Shown: positions 12,880 through 23,450, numbered from the stretch's first letter. The stretch is DNA of 64,000 nucleotides from Siphlonurus alternatus (GCA_949825025.1 OX463781.1:28777192-28841191), one strand, 5' to 3'. The notes: generated by a model not told the origin, from the sequence alone. Made by a program: numbers and translations.

Positions 12880-15800
12880 GAAATTGCTTCAATCAACACA
12901 ATGCAATATTGTGTTACGTTTAATTTTTAAGGTATTTTTTATGTAGAGCCACAAGAGAAATAAATACATACATTGTTGCTATATAGTTTTAGATTTTAGA
13001 TATGACTGCATTGTTTTGAACGAAATTATCTTTTTATATATATAGAATACAATCTGCCTCAACTTGAGCTTGAGTTGAGCTGCATGCTCATCATTTTAAT
13101 TTGTTTGCAAAGTAAAAGAGATAAGCTTCATAAAACTTTCGTTTTTCAAACCTTGATCTTGAAGCAATTTGTATAACACCTATATCATAAATTTTTTAGT
13201 TCAAGGGTCTAGCATACAACAGTAACATCTATGATATAATACGCTAATTATAAATAATTAAAAATACATGTAACAAATTCTCATTCCGTGACATTAAGGT
13301 AGAGATAACGCCGAACAGCTGATCGACGTAATGCCCTTTGATTAACATGTAAACCTTAGCAAATTGACAAAAATTCTGAAATTTTTTTGAGAGGCAGATA
13401 TTAGTGCCTTAAAGCCATAAAAAAATTTCAAAACGATTTAACGAGCCGATTTTTTTTAATTATTTTTTTTAATTTTCAGCATAGGGCTTTCCCATGGAGA
13501 GCCAAACTAAAAAATTAATTTAAAAAAATCGGCTCGTTAAATGTTTTTGAAACTTTTGCTATGGCTTTTAGGCACTAATATCTGCCTCTCAAAAAAATTT
13601 CAGAATTTTTGTCAATTTGCTAAGGTTTACATGTTAATCAAAGGGGATTACGTCGAACAGCTGTTCGACGTTATCTCTACCTTAAAAAATACTTTTGACT
13701 ATTGAATAGCATAGTAAATTTGCTCAGCACGCAGGTGCAAATGAAACAATTAGCGACAAAAATATCCTAGGTATATCTTTATCTCATACATTATATTGAA
13801 GGTCTTATTGCAAATTAAATAAATGATCTCCACAAAAATTGTAATTAATGTTGAGGTCCGGAACTGGCCGCGTGCCTAGGCCGTGCAGTCTACGACGCTT
13901 GTGGGCGGTTCGCCTTCTCCTCGCGGCTCTTTATGGCTCCACTCTTTTGAGTGCTCTATAATTCCTTACTAACGCAAGAATAATAGGGGGCAATAATAGT
14001 ACTTAATTCAATCTAACGGGATATTATATAGTACTAAAATAACACCCTTTATATTGTTATTTAAACTTATAATAAAATAGTATAAGTATTAAATTGTAAT
14101 AATATATACATATGAGACCACACATTAAAGTATACACTGATAAAACAATAATTTAGTAATAAATTCTCATGCATGGATAATTTAAAATTGTATTTCTTGT
14201 TTGAAAGAATGCATGTGAAAGAATTCAAGAGATATATTTTTTTTACAGTGTACTTTTATTTTATTATTGTCGGTACCATGAAAGCTATAATACGATATTT
14301 AGCATGCAGACTGTAGTGATTCGGAGCATCTGTGATTCATCACGCACGCCTGCCAAAGGTTTAATTGTGAGCCTCGCCTATATCGGCGGGGAGTGTCTGT
14401 GAGATTCGCTCATGCATGGACCACCCCGCCCCTTCTGCAGGCCAGTGCTGTACCAACAGTTGATGTTGCCTGCACGTGCTGTTTCTGTGTGTGCACTCAA
14501 AATGTATTTGCATTATACTAGACTTGTACCAGACCTCGTCATGGTTTTGCTTATGTAAATATATACTATTTGTCGAGAAAAAACAAATGTCGTAACTCTA
14601 TCGCATAAAATATTACAAGTTATTTACGTTTTTTTTTTTTTTAGAGGGAGTCAAAACATTTTTCAGCTGCGAAAATATTGAAATTCGATTCCAGACAAAA
14701 ATAAATTTTAAAGTTTTGGGCATTCACAGCTTTAACTTTAAAGACGAAATTTACTGCTCTACTTTACTCTGACATTTACAACCTTCGCACCTGCAACGAC
14801 TATTTGTACTGACAAAATTTTTGTGACAAAAATGAAACAATGCTCTAGCAATTACTTGCTTGCCAAAATGAAGTGAAAAATGTATTTTTCTGGGTTGCAA
14901 ACATGATTATCGTGTTATGCCATTTTTTGTGAGTGCAGCCTTTCAGCAAGCAGCTGCTATCAATAAATTGCCATTTATTTAAATTGCCATTTATTTTGCA
15001 ATATATATATTTTTTTTGCGTACGTAATTCATAAAAATATACCTAATAGCCTAATAAAAAAACTATATGAACTATATGAACAAGATATAAAAAAAGAAAT
15101 ATATATATATGAGTTGCAATATTTTTTTTTTTTTCAATCAAATAAAAAAAGTTGGCTTTAAAGACACTGGCAATCATAAGCTCTCCTTGTCAGTTTCGGA
15201 GCTTCAGAAAACAAGAAGACGTGCTTGCTATTTACATGCATGAGTGTACGTACATGCAATCTAATTAATAAAACTTATTGTTAGTGCCATGGTATAAAGG
15301 GTTCAGTTGCAGTATATATTTCCATATTGAATACTATAATTACTTTAAAAATAATTAATTAAATCAATCGCATATTAAATTATGTGTATTACAGGTTAAG
15401 CTCACAGACTCGATTATATATTTTTCCCAGATTTTTTTGTACACGTCCTTCACATTTTCTCTTCGACCCCCACCCCCCACCTCCCTATTTTCCTCCACAC
15501 ACAGATTGGTAGCTTCAAAGACGAAGGCGGATGTCATCCGATCCTTATTTATAATATATTATGGAGCATGAGTTTTCAGTATTAAAAATACAATTTCACC
15601 CAATGATTTGGTATATACGCGCTCAGTCAATGTTATTTACCAGTAACACAATCATCGGGTGAAATAAGAAATACTGCTGGACATGGAAGCGTTTGAAAAT
15701 CGCTCAGAGTGGGTGCTCACGTATGAAGGTCCCCTGCAGCGAACGACTCCTCCTCTCATGAATGTTAAACGATGTGGCAGACTGGCGTGACGATCATAGC

Positions 15801-17951
15801 ACGTAATAACTACTTCACTCGTTACACAGCGGAGATTACATGTGGGGGTCGTCAATGTAGCAAATCTCAGTCACACTGCACGCCTGTGTGTAAGGACACA
15901 AAAATATCTGCTAAAATTTATCAACACAAACCAAGGCTTTTTGAGGTATTATACGAGATTAAAAAAATGCTAATTTTGCTGGTCTCAAAGAATTTACAGT
16001 GAATTTATGCATGCATCAGGATCCGTAACAAATTTCTGTAGTAAAAAAAAAAAAAAAAAAAAAAGAAAAGGCAAACTAAATGTCTCTTTAAAAAAATTAT
16101 ATATTGGTATACTTAGCACTTGCATATAAAATATAAATATTATAACACCTAATCACAAGTTCAAGCTATAAAAATAAGAATAAAAACAAAACAAACTGAT
16201 AACAACATTTGAAATAAAAAAAGAATGCAATAAGAATTAAAACTTTATGAATTAGACATTTGAATTGATAATTATATATTGAACTTAAGTAAAATAATAA
16301 TTTACTCATAAATATAATTATAAATTGTATTAGCAAACGTTCATTGAAACAATTAAAATGCTATTAAAATAACATAATTATACTATATAGATAATAAGAA
16401 ATGTAATTAAAATAACTTATCATAATTTATAAATATCTTAGATACACAAGAAGTGCAAGAAAATGCTGCATGTTTTAAATTGACTAAAATATAAAAACCA
16501 GTTCTTCACTTTCATCACTCCTTTTATTTGTCCAATTTAATTTTCAATTAAAATGTATAAATGCATTTGAATAATAAAATATTTTAGTATCATCGCTCTG
16601 GAACACATCAAAGTAAGCGGCGGCAGCGACATTATAATTATATATGTAAACTGGCTGGCTGCATTTTACACCGGAAAAAATATATAGCTCGAAAATCCAA
16701 AACTTTGAAATATCTCTTGAATATTATAACACTCTGTTAAGGTCACGTATGTCACGTATTCAGCTATAGTTATTGGTTGACACTCAAGACAGTATGCATG
16801 GCATATATATTAATATTATTATATTATATTGGTCGAATACGAACTGAAGATTTTCCGAATATTCACGATAAAAAAACCCATCAAAATCCCCTGCATGAGG
16901 CATATTAAATACATTTCTCCAATATCATGATTTTAATTACTCTTTTTAATCAAACGGGTCTCAAAAACCAGCTTTGGTCCAAGCTAAATTTGTAGAATAC
17001 TTTAAAGAATTTTTAATTTAAAGGCCACCATTGAAATTCTGGAGTGAAAAATATATTGCAGTTTTCATAAGGCCCTAAGAAGTTAACGACGCGTTTACTC
17101 GGCGGGCTTAGTTTTTATTTATTTATTTTTTCTGAAGAAACTATGAAAACTATGAAAGATAACGTTTTTCGCTTTTTTTTTTTCGTTTTTTTTTTTTTTT
17201 TTTTTTTATTATTTATTCTTGACTAACTGAAGGACACTGGCGTATAAAGAAATACAAGTTTTTGGGAGTCAAAAATTATTTGATCACTCCACTTAAATAC
17301 CTGATTTTTAATTGACGGTAAGTGTCCTTCTTAACCTTGAGGCCATCAAACTTGTGTAACCTCAACGTGTCCGACATCACTTTATATTTTTCAGTGTACA
17401 ATGCAAGCGGTGAGATGCCTTTTTTCCCCCCAGTAGATCGAGCGAAGAAGCAAGAGATTGTCTTGGGTGCAAGGTGACAAGAGTGCATTGCTACAACAGC
17501 ATTTCAATATGAATGCACTGGCATGCTGCATTCCTCTGCTACTATGCATATTAAAGAAAGCCATCAAGATGCCCGGAGCGAGATGAGGAGGCGGGGGAGG
17601 AGGCCGCACTATACATATAGTGGTAAGTAACATGAGATCTCAAGCCTTGCTTTATCTCTCTTGTACGTTGCATGTGTAACACCATTTGAATGCTCTTCTT
17701 AGCTTACATGTTATACAAGAAAAAATAATAACATGACTACTACTGTTTGCATACAGACCAGCCTGTAAAAAATAAAAAAATTACATTACTCGTTTTATTT
17801 AATTATAAATAAGTTGATATAACTTACATCATGTATAAATAATATTAATATAATATATGATTCTAATTATTATCATATCGTGAGATATAATTTATATGTT
17901 AATTTTCAGGCAATTTGATAATTATGCATATTTGTTTTTCTTATATAACTA

Positions 17952-18014
<63 letters not shown>

Positions 18015-21000
18015 ATATTTTTATATTATATTATTATACGCATTCATCAATTTTCTTGCTCACGCTTCAACACTAAATATTGATTTGTACGAAATTTTTG
18101 CTTAAACAATTACCCAGCTCAATTTTATTATTAGAAATAGTATTATTGTCGTAATTAACAAGTTTTATTGCAATAAAATATTTACGATGAACGATAAAAG
18201 ATCATGAAAGATATTAGCAAATCTTCGCGAAACAATAAAGGAATTGATTTATTTATCATTTCACCCATGAGGTGTATTCGGTTGATCGGTTAGTTCAACG
18301 GTTACTACTAGTAATAGTAATTTTCAGCTAACAGTAAGTTCCAATTTATTTGAAGTCGCACTGACTTTGGCATGTGCACCTTACAAGTTTATATAAGCAA
18401 ATTGTTTGGCTATATACTATACTATCATAGTAGTTCAAACTGTATCAAAGAACTTATGCAAATTAAGTTTTATTCATGAAGATAATTCTGTCATGCAAAA
18501 ATATTAATTCCTCTTAAATTAAACCAATTTTAAGGAAAAAACAGAAAAAAAACACAAATCACAGCTAACAAGTGCATAAATTTTGTACTATTGCAAAAAC
18601 GTAAACATATATACATATTAAAAAATAAATAAATAAATGAAATGTCATAAATTATATAGAAAGAAAATATGAAATTAGAAAGTGTTTACAGGTAGGAACT
18701 AATAAGGGGCATTCACTAAGTCTTAATAAGGCCACATTTAAGGCTCAATAATTTAAAGCTTGATTTTAGACGTGTTTTTTAGATCCAAAATTTCTGGTCT
18801 TAAATTATCGAGCCTTAATTGTGGCCTTACGGCTTTGTGAATGCCCCTTTATTTGTTCTACAAAAATAAAATAAAATATATTTGTTTATTTTGACAAACA
18901 AATAATAATTTATTGATGTTAATTATCAATGAAACATTATCATTGAAAAGTTGTTGTCACAACATTAATAAATTTACAACTGTCTAGCTGTAGCTTCCGT
19001 GATGTGGTTTTACATTAACTTAAAAAAAAAAAACATTTATATGGTATAAAAAATATGACGCAACTATATATTATTATATTATATAAATGATGATTAATTG
19101 AAAATTTTAACACTTTTTTTTTTCGAGCAAAGCTTTAAATCAACAGAATGGAAGTTAATTAAGGATTTTTATATCTTTAAAATATATTATAGCTTTTATA
19201 GCATATAGCTTTTTGACTCTACAGCATGATGCACTTCTCCGAAATGCATTCTCCAGTATACTATAGGAGGTCATCATATGCATACATTTTAAAGACGAAG
19301 GCGTTGATGAATGGACAATTGCCTCCAGCTTTAAGGTGACAGATAGCTGCGTCATAAGTGTACATATTAATAAAAAATTATAATGTTTTGACGTGATCAT
19401 AAGACAGTTTAAATAAATTACAGTAATTATTATATCATCTTTCACTCAATAAAATAGAAGTTTTAAATGAAAATACAGGTGTGTCTTTTATTATAATCAT
19501 CATCACAAATTATACTTGCAAGACATTACGTAAGATGAGAAGCTATATAATAATAACAAAGGTGTAACAAGACGCTCGCTCTTATGAGAAATTTATAATA
19601 GTTATAACAGTATACAATATATTGCTGTATAATAATAATTTAGTACGATGTCCCTTAATGTTATCAAGGGTTGATGGTGCGCACCATCTTTAGCATATTA
19701 GTATAGTAAATCATTCCAATCTTTTTCGTGTACCTTCATACAAAAATAAGGTAGATTTTGAGAAAAAAATATTATTATAGAATTTCGTTTCTGAGATAAA
19801 TAGGATATAAATTGGAGAACCATCATTTTGATTGTGCATGGTGATTATTAGTCAAATCAGCATCTAAAAAGAAAAAAAAAAAAGAAAAAAAAAAACACTG
19901 AAATATTTAATTCAAAAACTAGATCATATTATTTTATTTTTGTTTACTTGATCAGGTTATATAGCATAGTTAATTTGTCCTATATCTTAAGATGTTAAAA
20001 TGTTTTAGGTTAGAAAATAATGAACAATGGCTGCCGATGTTGCCATGAGTACTTAAAAGAGTTAAAAGTATACTTAATTGTGTATACTTTTACTATAAAA
20101 CACGTAATCGTGTCCTCTCAAGACGTACCAGACAAGTAAATCTTAATTATAATGGTATGGTTTTGATAAGCAAATTGTTGTTAAACTAGAACGTCGTATA
20201 CAGTACATATTATTTTTTTCAAAACGTGTTTTCCATTTAATTGAAAAGTAAAACGTACAAAACAAAATTATGCAGTTCTCCAATTAAGCTTTTTTACTTG
20301 TTATCCCTCACTTTTTTTACTCAAATATATAATAGAAATGTAAAAGTATAACAGATTATACGTATCATAGACCATTAGTGACCTCCGTGAATTATGGTCA
20401 GAAATTTTGACTACAATTTTAAGACCACTATGCTCAGACCACGCGAAGCTCTGAAAATTTCTGGCCATAAGACACGGAGGTCTATAATTGTCTGTGCTTA
20501 CGTATGGTTTGTGATGATCTAGTTGGCTAGCCAGTCATTTAGTCGCACGACCCCTGATGATCTTACATGATCGACCAACAACGACAATGCTACGTCCCAG
20601 ACTAATGCCCGCATCATATCGAACATGACGTCATCATCGTAGGAATTTAAAACATCAATCACTCAGTTTAATGTTAGCCAGCAGGAGCAGACTGTCTCAC
20701 TCATGAACTTCATCATGAGAACATGATGCCTTTAAAAAGACTTTTATGAGATTATTAAACAAGTAAAAAAAAATATATGTACATTAATTTTTTTTTATTT
20801 TTTTCTAAGAGGAGACAACTTTAGCATAAGCAATCAAAATGATTTTTTTTAATATCATGTACATTTAAAAAAATTATATCTATAAATGTCAACACACTCT
20901 TCATATATATAAATGCAAAAAAGAAAATTACATCTACGTATAATATTTACATTATTATTTAGTCTTATACGACTTTTAAATTAATGTACTAGCTATTAAA

Positions 21001-23450
21001 AATTAAGAAACGTTAAAAATGGTTTTTGTCTTGTATGGTGATTTTAATTCAATTTTTTATTTTTTTTTTTAGTTCCTGTATGAGAGAAAATGTTTTTCAT
21101 CTTAAAGAGCAAATTGCTGGTGTAAGTTAAATGTACGAAGGGTATAATTTCTCTCGTTTGACTGCCCAATGCTGTAAGTATATAGCAATTAAGAGAATGT
21201 GCATGCATGCTGATGAGATCCTACCATGGTTTCTTATATATGTGGACGTGGATTTCAGTATAAATTGCCTCTTTCTCTGTATTTAGTATGGGGCAGCAAA
21301 TAATTTTCTACATCATGTTTATTTGTGTCTGTTTGACCTTACAACACTAAAAAGTTTCCTTTTGGGAGGTTTAGTGTTTTAAATTTTTTGTATAAGAATT
21401 GAAAAACACAAAATATAATTAAATGTTAGCTTTGAAATTAGCAAAATTAGGTTTACTTTGTTATTTCGTAGAAGAAAAAGTATATATTTTGGTTATAATT
21501 ATGCAAAATATGCAGAGTAGTTTTTTTATGCTTTAATTGTTGAATGCTAAATTTCTATTTAATAAATTCAATTTATATTTTGCCTTTCTCAGCGCTATAT
21601 TGTAGCCTATATACATATGTATAGTACACTTTTCTTAACCATAATTTTTAATATAAATAGCATGTGTTAAAAAAATAAAAAAATCAAAGAAAGAAAGATG
21701 CACTACTTAAGGAAAATTTGGATAGAATAGGCTCAGAGAAAAACGAGTCTCTTTTTTCTAATAGACTGTTACAAACGCTTTCTTCTTTCATCACATATTA
21801 ATCGTAGGACTCAAGTCCAGAAATACTTTAAGGACGAGAGCTCCAAATGTACCCTCGTGAACATTATCACTGTTCTGTTTGTGTGCGTAGCTGTATAAGT
21901 TTACGGAGGCTTTTAATCATTAAAAAAAATTGTAATGCCTAAGCCTACTTTTTATAACTGCACAAAAATTGCAAATCTGCATCTATTGTGTCTCTTGTAG
22001 CTGGTTTCACTGATGGTATCTTAGAAATTTTATATACTAGTTGATGACGAGTTTATTTATTTATTTTTTTTTTTTAGATAATTAAAAATTAGATTATCAT
22101 GCATGAGTACCCTGAATAGAGATATTCGTGTTTTATGTTCAGAAATTTGGCCAAAATTTTCAGATTTTCACAAGGTCTTCGCCACTATCGCTAGTACGCA
22201 ATTGGCATCCTCGTGAAATTTGCTGTCAAATTTAAGACACAGAAGTCTCTGAGATGGTCTCTGGTACTCTGATTATACTGCAGCAGTCTCCATTTACCAT
22301 GATGTACGATGTCAGAAAGATAAAAGGGGGATGGTTTACGTAATATTATCCATGCTGAGATGTTTGTTGGATAACATGCAGGATTACGTCATGGTCAATT
22401 TGCACCGATGAGGAGGAGCTCAGACCAAGAACGGTGCAGAGTAGCCAAGTGCGTGTGGTGTTTTTTACTATTAGAGAGCTGGACCTAGCAGCCCCGCCCC
22501 CCACCGCGCTCTTCTAGCTCCTGGGATGCTGATGACCTCCCAAAAAAATAGTTTTCAAGGTCAACTGGGTCATTTTGTGAGCCACCACGTGACTTTATAA
22601 CCACTAGCAGTTATAGGGACAATTAGAACTCCCAGGTACTACGATAATCACAAAAAAAAAAAAAAATCTTAAGATTATATCATTTTGCAAGGATTCAGTT
22701 TTTTTTTTACCTTTTATATTGAACAGACGACTGTGCATGCAGGATGTTATCATCAGTGGGTGGTACATTCACCCTTTCAACACGTGTATACCCAAATGCC
22801 ATGTCTCCAAGCTAGACAGGCTGTGGAGGACTCTTGTAATATATATATATATATATACAAGAGATCATGCAATATATAATATAAACATAAAAATTTTATA
22901 TCCGATAACACTACTCTATAGACGGCAAGTATAGCCGCGAGTTTATTAGCTCTCTCGTACTGAATAGAATAGATTGTTCGTTAAAAAGAGGAATAAAATA
23001 TAGAGCAACGAACGAGTCTTTTTTTTTTTTTATCAAAATGCATTTACCTTTAGATGTCTTAATGGACTTCTAACCCCGAGGCAGTACAACTCAATTGATA
23101 CATGAGACGACAAGATGATGTATCTTTACTAGAAGAGTAGGGGAATGAAAAATTCTGCTGAGTGATAATCATAAGTACTTTGAATGATAACCCTTTGAAC
23201 TCATGCGACCTTATAGAAGGATGTGTGCCAAATCGGCCAAATTAAAAATAAAAAGCGAAAGTCATGTTGTGCACCACATTTTTTTTCTTCCAAATTAAAA
23301 TTATTAATAAATTAAAACAAAAGTAAGCACTCACCCTCCTACTGGAGCCGGCTGTAGAGCATTATTTTCTGGATCATAAGGAGTAGGTGGTGCTGCGGCT
23401 CGGGTCAACAATGGTATCAACAATAGTAGTAACAATGGTCTTTGAGCCAT
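924..23450 (-). CDS. Fibrillin-like gene, N-terminal 16 exons (continues off the left edge)
   Basis: This is the 5' part of a gene for a secreted, cysteine-rich, calcium-binding matrix glycoprotein of the fibrillin family, which assembles into extracellular microfibrils and binds TGF-beta-type latent complexes in vertebrates. Join order on the minus strand: 23450-23335, 12653-12571, 12280-12164, 7095-6880, 6190-6089, 6030-5836, 5434-5183, 4870-4715, 4452-4225, 4171-4049, 3981-3859, 3790-3542, 3235-3116, 3060-2845, 1439-1243, 1104-924. The exons total 2674 nt (891 codons plus 1 nt) with no frame break. Intron 1 is phase 2, intron 15 phase 0, and all others phase 1, as is usual for EGF-type modules. 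Domain order matches vertebrate fibrillins up to the third cbEGF after TB2; the next domain expected (hybrid 2/TB) lies outside the window. Compared with human FBN1 there is one extra cbEGF between EGF4 and TB2. The family is certain; the paralogue is not. Confidence 0.95.
1243..1439 (-). CDS. Fibrillin exon 15: cbEGF plus first part of a split cbEGF
   Basis: This 197-nt exon encodes residues 766-831: [38 protein letters not shown], then [16 protein letters not shown] and RNTNGSMQ. The first domain closely resembles the cbEGF that follows TB2 in FBN1 (DINECA..P.ICPNG.CENLRGTYKC). The exon ends at CAG|GTGGGG, in phase 0, inside the second cbEGF just before its CIC motif. A phase-0 intron within a cbEGF is unusual for this family. 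Confidence 0.92.
1901..2790. mobile_element. Foldback MITE interrupted by a hAT-like insertion
   Basis: The ends TAATAGACGACTTGCAAAAC (1901-1920) and its reverse complement at 2771-2790 start a palindrome that continues inwards through matching blocks (e.g. GGACCTTATGGGAAATTGAC on the left, GTCAATTTCCCATAAGGTCC on the right) to a centre near 2450. Removing the 197-bp insertion and one 8-bp duplicate copy leaves about 685 bp. Non-coding. Confidence 0.85.
2123..2319. mobile_element. Small hAT-like element with 8-bp target duplication
   Basis: The terminal inverted repeats are CAGGCGCGGATCCA at the left and TGGATCCGCCCTTG at the right. They are flanked by a perfect 8-bp direct repeat TGCTGAAA (2115-2122 and 2320-2327). 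The opposite arm of the host palindrome keeps the empty site as TTTCAGCA (2567-2574), proving insertion and duplication. The interior is almost pure G and C runs, with strong quadruplex or hairpin potential. An 8-bp duplication and CAG-type end fit the hAT superfamily. Confidence 0.88.
2845..3060 (-). CDS. Fibrillin exon 14: TB2 domain
   Basis: This 216-nt exon encodes residues 694-765: [16 protein letters not shown], then [31 protein letters not shown]. The order C ... CCC ... GxPCxxCP ... LCP.G.GMT is that of TB2 in FBN1. The cysteine cluster is four in a row here rather than three. The donor is AAAG|GTGAGA; reading on would reach a second possible donor at CAG|GTAGAT, but only the first gives phase 1 and joins to DINEC of exon 15. 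Confidence 0.94.
3116..3235 (-). CDS. Fibrillin exon 13: cbEGF
   Basis: This 120-nt exon encodes residues 654-693: [39 protein letters not shown]. It is the fifth cbEGF after EGF4. The tail GLDGR matches that of the FBN1 cbEGF just before TB2 (VGLDGRVC), which anchors the alignment. The following intron is 55 bp. Confidence 0.95.
3236..3541 (-). other. Fibrillin intron 12
   Basis: A 306-bp AT-rich intron; nothing else seen. Confidence 0.8.
3542..3790 (-). CDS. Fibrillin exon 12: two tandem cbEGF domains
   Basis: This 249-nt exon encodes residues 571-653. Domain one: [28 protein letters not shown]. Domain two: [27 protein letters not shown], ending KKCV. Like exon 7, it carries two domains without the intron found in vertebrates. 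The donor GTTG|GTATGA is the weakest of the gene, but the frame continues correctly into exon 13. Confidence 0.94.
3859..3981 (-). CDS. Fibrillin exon 11: cbEGF
   Basis: This 123-nt exon encodes residues 530-570: [40 protein letters not shown]. The calcium signature is kept (D-H-D-E). The acceptor is TTTCAG and the donor is TAG|GTAAGT. Confidence 0.95.
4049..4171 (-). CDS. Fibrillin exon 10: cbEGF
   Basis: This 123-nt exon encodes residues 489-529, a single cb[43 protein letters not shown]. It is the first of five cbEGFs between EGF4 and TB2. Both flanking introns are phase 1 and very short (53 and 67 bp). Confidence 0.95.
4225..4452 (-). CDS. Fibrillin exon 9: Gly/Pro-rich hinge plus EGF4
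   Basis: This 228-nt exon encodes residues 413-488. It finishes TB1 (DEYKRLC), then has the hinge [19 protein letters not shown], then EGF4 ([26 protein letters not shown]). FBN1 has a proline-rich and FBN2 a glycine-rich region at exactly this position; the hinge here is mixed. The donor is GAAG|GTGAGT and is followed by a 53-bp intron. Confidence 0.93.
4583..4645. repeat. (AAAT)n microsatellite in intron 8
   Basis: About 15 uninterrupted AAAT/AATA units on the plus strand, close to the exon 8 donor. Confidence 0.95.
4715..4870 (-). CDS. Fibrillin exon 8: TB1 (8-cysteine) domain
   Basis: This 156-nt exon encodes residues 361-412: [17 protein letters not shown], then [19 protein letters not shown]. 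The C-x9-C ... CCC ... CxxCP pattern is that of a TGF-beta-binding-protein-like (TB) domain, in the TB1 position. The acceptor is TTTCAG|ACG and the donor is TCAG|GTGGGT. The reading frame stays open past the donor, but the match resumes only in exon 9, which supports splicing here. Confidence 0.93.
4871..5182 (-). other. Fibrillin intron 7
   Basis: A 312-bp AT-rich intron; nothing else seen. Confidence 0.8.
5183..5434 (-). CDS. Fibrillin exon 7: two tandem cbEGF domains
   Basis: This 252-nt exon encodes residues 277-360 and two complete cbEGFs. Domain one: [28 protein letters not shown], ending CED. Domain two: [28 protein letters not shown], ending SCI. Each has the D-x-D/N-E start, the Asn (hydroxylation-site position) and an aromatic residue of the calcium consensus. 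In vertebrate FBN1 each cbEGF here has its own exon, so an intron has probably been lost. The exon is locally GC-rich. Confidence 0.95.
5435..5835 (-). other. Fibrillin intron 6
   Basis: A 401-bp AT-rich intron with a small imperfect inverted repeat (GGCATTATAAATTTAAAAAA near 5562 and its complement near 5580-5600). Nothing else seen. Confidence 0.75.
5836..6030 (-). CDS. Fibrillin exon 6: hybrid domain 1
   Basis: This 195-nt exon encodes residues 212-276. It starts [20 protein letters not shown], then [26 protein letters not shown] and NIHSGQC. This is the first hybrid (TB/EGF-like) domain and one of the best conserved parts of fibrillins; the vertebrate counterpart begins DYRTGPCFT and contains CTK.LCCATVG.AWGHPCE.CP. 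Vertebrate hybrid 1 carries an unpaired cysteine in a CC pair; the LCC motif is preserved here. The acceptor is TTGCAG and the donor is TCG|GTAAGT. Confidence 0.97.
6089..6190 (-). CDS. Fibrillin exon 5: EGF3
   Basis: This 102-nt exon encodes residues 178-211 and one EGF domain: [15 protein letters not shown], then [16 protein letters not shown]. It aligns with EGF3 of FBN1 ([26 protein letters not shown]..C), including the six cysteines. Intron 5 after it is only 58 bp. The donor is CAG|GTAAGG. Confidence 0.94.
6191..6879 (-). other. Fibrillin intron 4 with poly(A) tract
   Basis: A 689-bp intron. It contains a pure A run of about 30 bases at 6309-6338 and otherwise plain AT-rich sequence. 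Confidence 0.8.
6880..7095 (-). CDS. Fibrillin exon 4: Gly/Asn/His-rich linker plus EGF2
   Basis: This 216-nt exon encodes residues 106-177. The first half is a low-complexity stretch of about 33 residues rich in Gly, Asn and His (units such as [12 protein letters not shown] and [11 protein letters not shown]). The second half is a normal non-calcium [28 protein letters not shown]. Vertebrate fibrillins have only a short spacer here. The acceptor is TTTCAAG|TGG and the donor is AAC|GTAAGT. The linker is coded by imperfect repeats of GGNAAYGGNCAY-type codons and is in frame, so it is translated rather than intronic. Confidence 0.9.
7665..8033. mobile_element. TTAA-bounded palindromic MITE, subfamily B, copy 1
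   Basis: The left end is TTAAGGGGAAGGTAACGCG; the right end on the other strand is TAAGGGTAAGGTAAAGCG. The arms share GTATACAAATT and AAAACTAGCTCG-type blocks and pair around 7850. Interior words such as CATGAAAATTATGAAAAAA and TATCACCTATCAGTA also occur in the copy at 61274-61681. A T run of about 28 lies in the right arm. Confidence 0.8.
8038..8271. mobile_element. Palindromic element (234 bp) abutting the preceding MITE
   Basis: The arms begin CTTAAAAAAATTTG and end in its complement. Inner matching blocks include GACATCTTATAATCAGT, TTTTTAACGCCTTAAATCAT and TCAGGTGTTTCG. The centre is near 8154. It lies 4 bp from the end of the neighbouring MITE. Non-coding. Confidence 0.8.
12164..12280 (-). 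CDS. Fibrillin exon 3: EGF1
   Basis: This 117-nt exon encodes residues 67-105. It starts with the junction [13 protein letters not shown], then IKPNICLC, corresponding to EGF1 of fibrillin (PICRHSCG.G.C..PNMC.C). The end, [10 protein letters not shown], departs from the vertebrate pattern and leads into the Gly/Asn/His-rich segment of exon 4. The acceptor is TTTAG|C and the donor is CTG|GTGAGT. The domain lacks the D-x-D-E calcium signature, as expected for EGF1. Confidence 0.92.
12571..12653 (-). CDS. Fibrillin exon 2: fibrillin unique N-terminal (FUN) region
   Basis: This 83-nt exon encodes residues 40-66. The acceptor is TTGTAG and the donor is C|GTGAGT. The translation [16 protein letters not shown] is very close to the start of mature vertebrate fibrillin (PNVC..R.NAYCCPGW), followed by QCIV-like GLCIV. 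This region takes part in N-to-C head-to-tail fibrillin assembly in vertebrates. The exon is too short for a stand-alone ORF search but is confirmed by matching phases on both sides (2 nt before, 1 nt after). Confidence 0.93.
13294..13685. mobile_element. TTAA-bounded palindromic MITE, subfamily A, copy 1 (392 bp)
   Basis: The ends are TTAAGGTAGAGATAACG and its complement. The arms share TTTGATTAACATGTAAA (left, with the complement at right), CTTAGCAAATTGACAAAAAT and GAGAGGCAGATATTAGTGCC, pairing around 13490 at a GGGCTTTCCCATGGAGAGCC centre. TTAA at both ends followed by GG suggests a Kolobok-type target duplication (inference). Confidence 0.85.
13858..13935 (+). repeat. Possible degraded tRNA-derived SINE head
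   Basis: A GC-rich 78-bp island in AT-rich DNA. ACTGGCCGCGTGCC resembles an A-box region and GGGCGGTTCGCCTTC a decayed B-box about 50 bp downstream. No cloverleaf can be completed. Low confidence. Confidence 0.25.
17951..18016. repeat. (AAAT)n microsatellite
   Basis: About 16 perfect AAAT/AATA units. Confidence 0.95.
18701..18853. mobile_element. Small palindromic MITE
   Basis: The ends read AATAAGGGGCATTCAC and, on the other strand, AATAAAGGGGCATTCACAAAG. The arms continue with AAGGCCACATTTAAGGCTC against GAGCCTTAATTGTGGCC. About 153 bp, non-coding. Confidence 0.7.
20377..20486. mobile_element. Small palindrome, MITE-like
   Basis: The left arm GACCTCCGTGAATTATGGTC, then AGAAATTTT, pairs with GGCCATAAGACACGGAGGTC on the right. 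A weaker relative with the same arm words (CGTGTTTTATGTTCAGAAATT against AAGACACAGAAGTCTC) lies at about 22115-22260. Confidence 0.6.
23335..23450 (-). CDS. Fibrillin exon 1: signal peptide and start
   Basis: The exon encodes residues 1-38 plus 2 nt. It starts [18 protein letters not shown], a textbook signal peptide of about 18 residues, followed by a short proline-rich stretch that ends PAPVGG. The chosen ATG has G at -3 and G at +4. An in-frame ATG at 23612 would add 54 residues before the signal peptide; its context is weak and the extension would bury the signal, so the inner ATG is preferred. The donor is GG|GTGAGT (phase 2). The next base of the split codon is supplied by exon 2, giving the PNVC start of the fibrillin unique N-terminal region. 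No basic furin-type site is seen in this exon, although vertebrate fibrillins have a basic propeptide near here. Confidence 0.85.

Larger units (their letters stand above)
12654..23334 (-). other. Fibrillin intron 1 (10.7 kb)
   Basis: A long first intron, AT-rich throughout. Recognised contents: poly(A) of about 30 at 12848-12877, a palindromic MITE (13294-13685), a possible SINE relic (about 13858-13935), an (AAAT)n tract (17951-18016), and small palindromes (18701-18853, 20377-20486, 22115-22260). A GC-richer patch at 15650-15910 has no recognisable coding signal. Long first introns often hold enhancers, but none can be identified here. Confidence 0.75.
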